A DNA stretch of 6,950 nucleotides from the NCBI GenBank assembly GCA_012799115.1, contig JAAZLY010000153.1, positions 1 through 6,950 of the forward strand, read 5' to 3'. Positions 6,785-6,950 of the stretch are shown one piece after another. Source of the stretch: Bacillota bacterium. Its GTDB lineage: Bacteria; Bacillota; Limnochordia; Darwinibacteriales; Darwinibacteriaceae. The stretch's first letter is position 1. Every line of letters begins with the position of its first letter. The notes beneath the pieces were generated by a model, which saw only the letters and a program-made list of their open reading frames with translations, was not told the DNA's origin and searched no databases. The translations under genes were made by a program, and so were the position numbers.

Positions 6785-6834
6785 TGGCTCAGACGGTAGT
6801 TTGGTATGAGCAAACGCATAGGCTATTGGCTTGA
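6784..6834 (+). CDS. Possible 16-residue leader peptide or gene remnant
   Basis: The ATG shares its A with the regulator stop codon (TGATG), and GGAGGTG (6773-6779) lies 4 nt before it at good spacing. That site encodes the terminal Gly-Gly-Gly of the regulator. The product would be MAQTVVWYEQTHRLLA. It has no recognisable domain. A second frame, from the ATG at 6806 to TAA at 6863-6865 (19 residues), overlaps it; its stop lies in the ribosome binding site of the next gene. This could be a translated leader coupling the regulator to the next gene, a decayed gene start, or chance. No known peptide is recognised. Confidence 0.3.
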   Translation: MAQTVVWYEQTHRLLA

Positions 6835-6871
6835 AGTGATGCAACAGACAAATAGTAGGAGGTAATACTCA

Positions 6872-6950
6872 ATGAAAAAACGCATTAGCTTGTTTCTAGC
6901 TGTTTTGATGATGTTATCTGTAGTAGGTATTGCAGCAGCAGATACATCTC
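6872..6950 (+). CDS. N-terminus of an exported protein (signal peptide; cut by the window edge)
   Basis: Twenty-six codons are visible. AGGAGGT (6857-6863) sits 8 nt before the ATG, a strong ribosome binding site. The sequence is a standard Sec signal peptide: basic KKR (2-4), a hydrophobic core from about residue 5 to 20 (ISLFLAVLMMLSVVGI), and an Ala-Ala-Ala signal peptidase I site before Asp24. No lipobox cysteine is present, so it would be released or periplasmic rather than lipid-anchored. Next to an AraR-like regulator, the likeliest identities are an ABC sugar-binding protein or a secreted carbohydrate-active enzyme, but nothing in the visible part decides this. The gene continues past the right edge. 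Confidence 0.8.
   Translation, partial: MKKRISLFLAVLMMLSVVGIAAADTS

Noticed and set aside
6809..6822. cre-like sequence around GCAAACGCATA upstream of the exported protein
   Set aside because: Several consensus positions mismatch and the dyad is absent.
6801..6829. Promoter TTGGTA-N17-TATTGG before the exported protein gene
   Set aside because: Both hexamers are poor matches. The gene may instead be read through from the regulator promoter.

Overview
The window reads as an ordinary bacterial chromosome segment, most likely from a member of the Bacillota (Firmicutes). The evidence is the gene order gap-pgk-tpiA-gpmI-eno, which is the classical lower-glycolysis cluster of that phylum, the strong AGGAGG-type ribosome binding sites, the cofactor-independent phosphoglycerate mutase, and a GntR/LacI hybrid (AraR-type) sugar regulator. 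Base composition looks balanced rather than AT-rich. I cannot name a genus. All genes are on the + strand.

Positions 1-5364 hold the triose-phosphate part of glycolysis: the 3' half of gap (its start lies left of the window), pgk, tpiA, gpmI and eno. Together they take dihydroxyacetone phosphate and glyceraldehyde 3-phosphate to phosphoenolpyruvate. From pgk to eno the genes are tightly packed: 10 nt between pgk and tpiA, 24 nt between tpiA and gpmI, and an ATGA overlap between gpmI and eno, so they are very probably one transcript. The only sizeable gap in the operon, 93 nt between gap and pgk, holds two adjacent strong hairpins with no T-tract, just before the pgk ribosome binding site. A strong intrinsic terminator at 5378-5415 closes the operon.

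Positions 5416-5617 are a non-coding promoter region. It has a well-formed sigma-A-like promoter (TTGACA, 17 nt, TGG-TATTGT) whose -35 box is overlapped by a dyad, and a cluster of AAGGTC-type repeats that look like operator half-sites. It drives an AraR-like regulator (5618-6784) with a GntR winged helix-turn-helix at the N-terminus and a LacI-type sugar-binding domain. After an 87-nt spacer, which may hold a 16-codon reading frame with a strong ribosome binding site, comes the beginning of an exported protein (6872 to the window edge). It is probably the first structural gene of a carbohydrate uptake or degradation locus controlled by the regulator, but only its signal peptide is visible.

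I see no mobile element, CRISPR array, tRNA or rRNA, and no clear sign of a new system. The points most worth a second look are the gap-pgk double hairpin, the putative operator array at the regulator promoter, and the short translated-looking leader before the exported protein.
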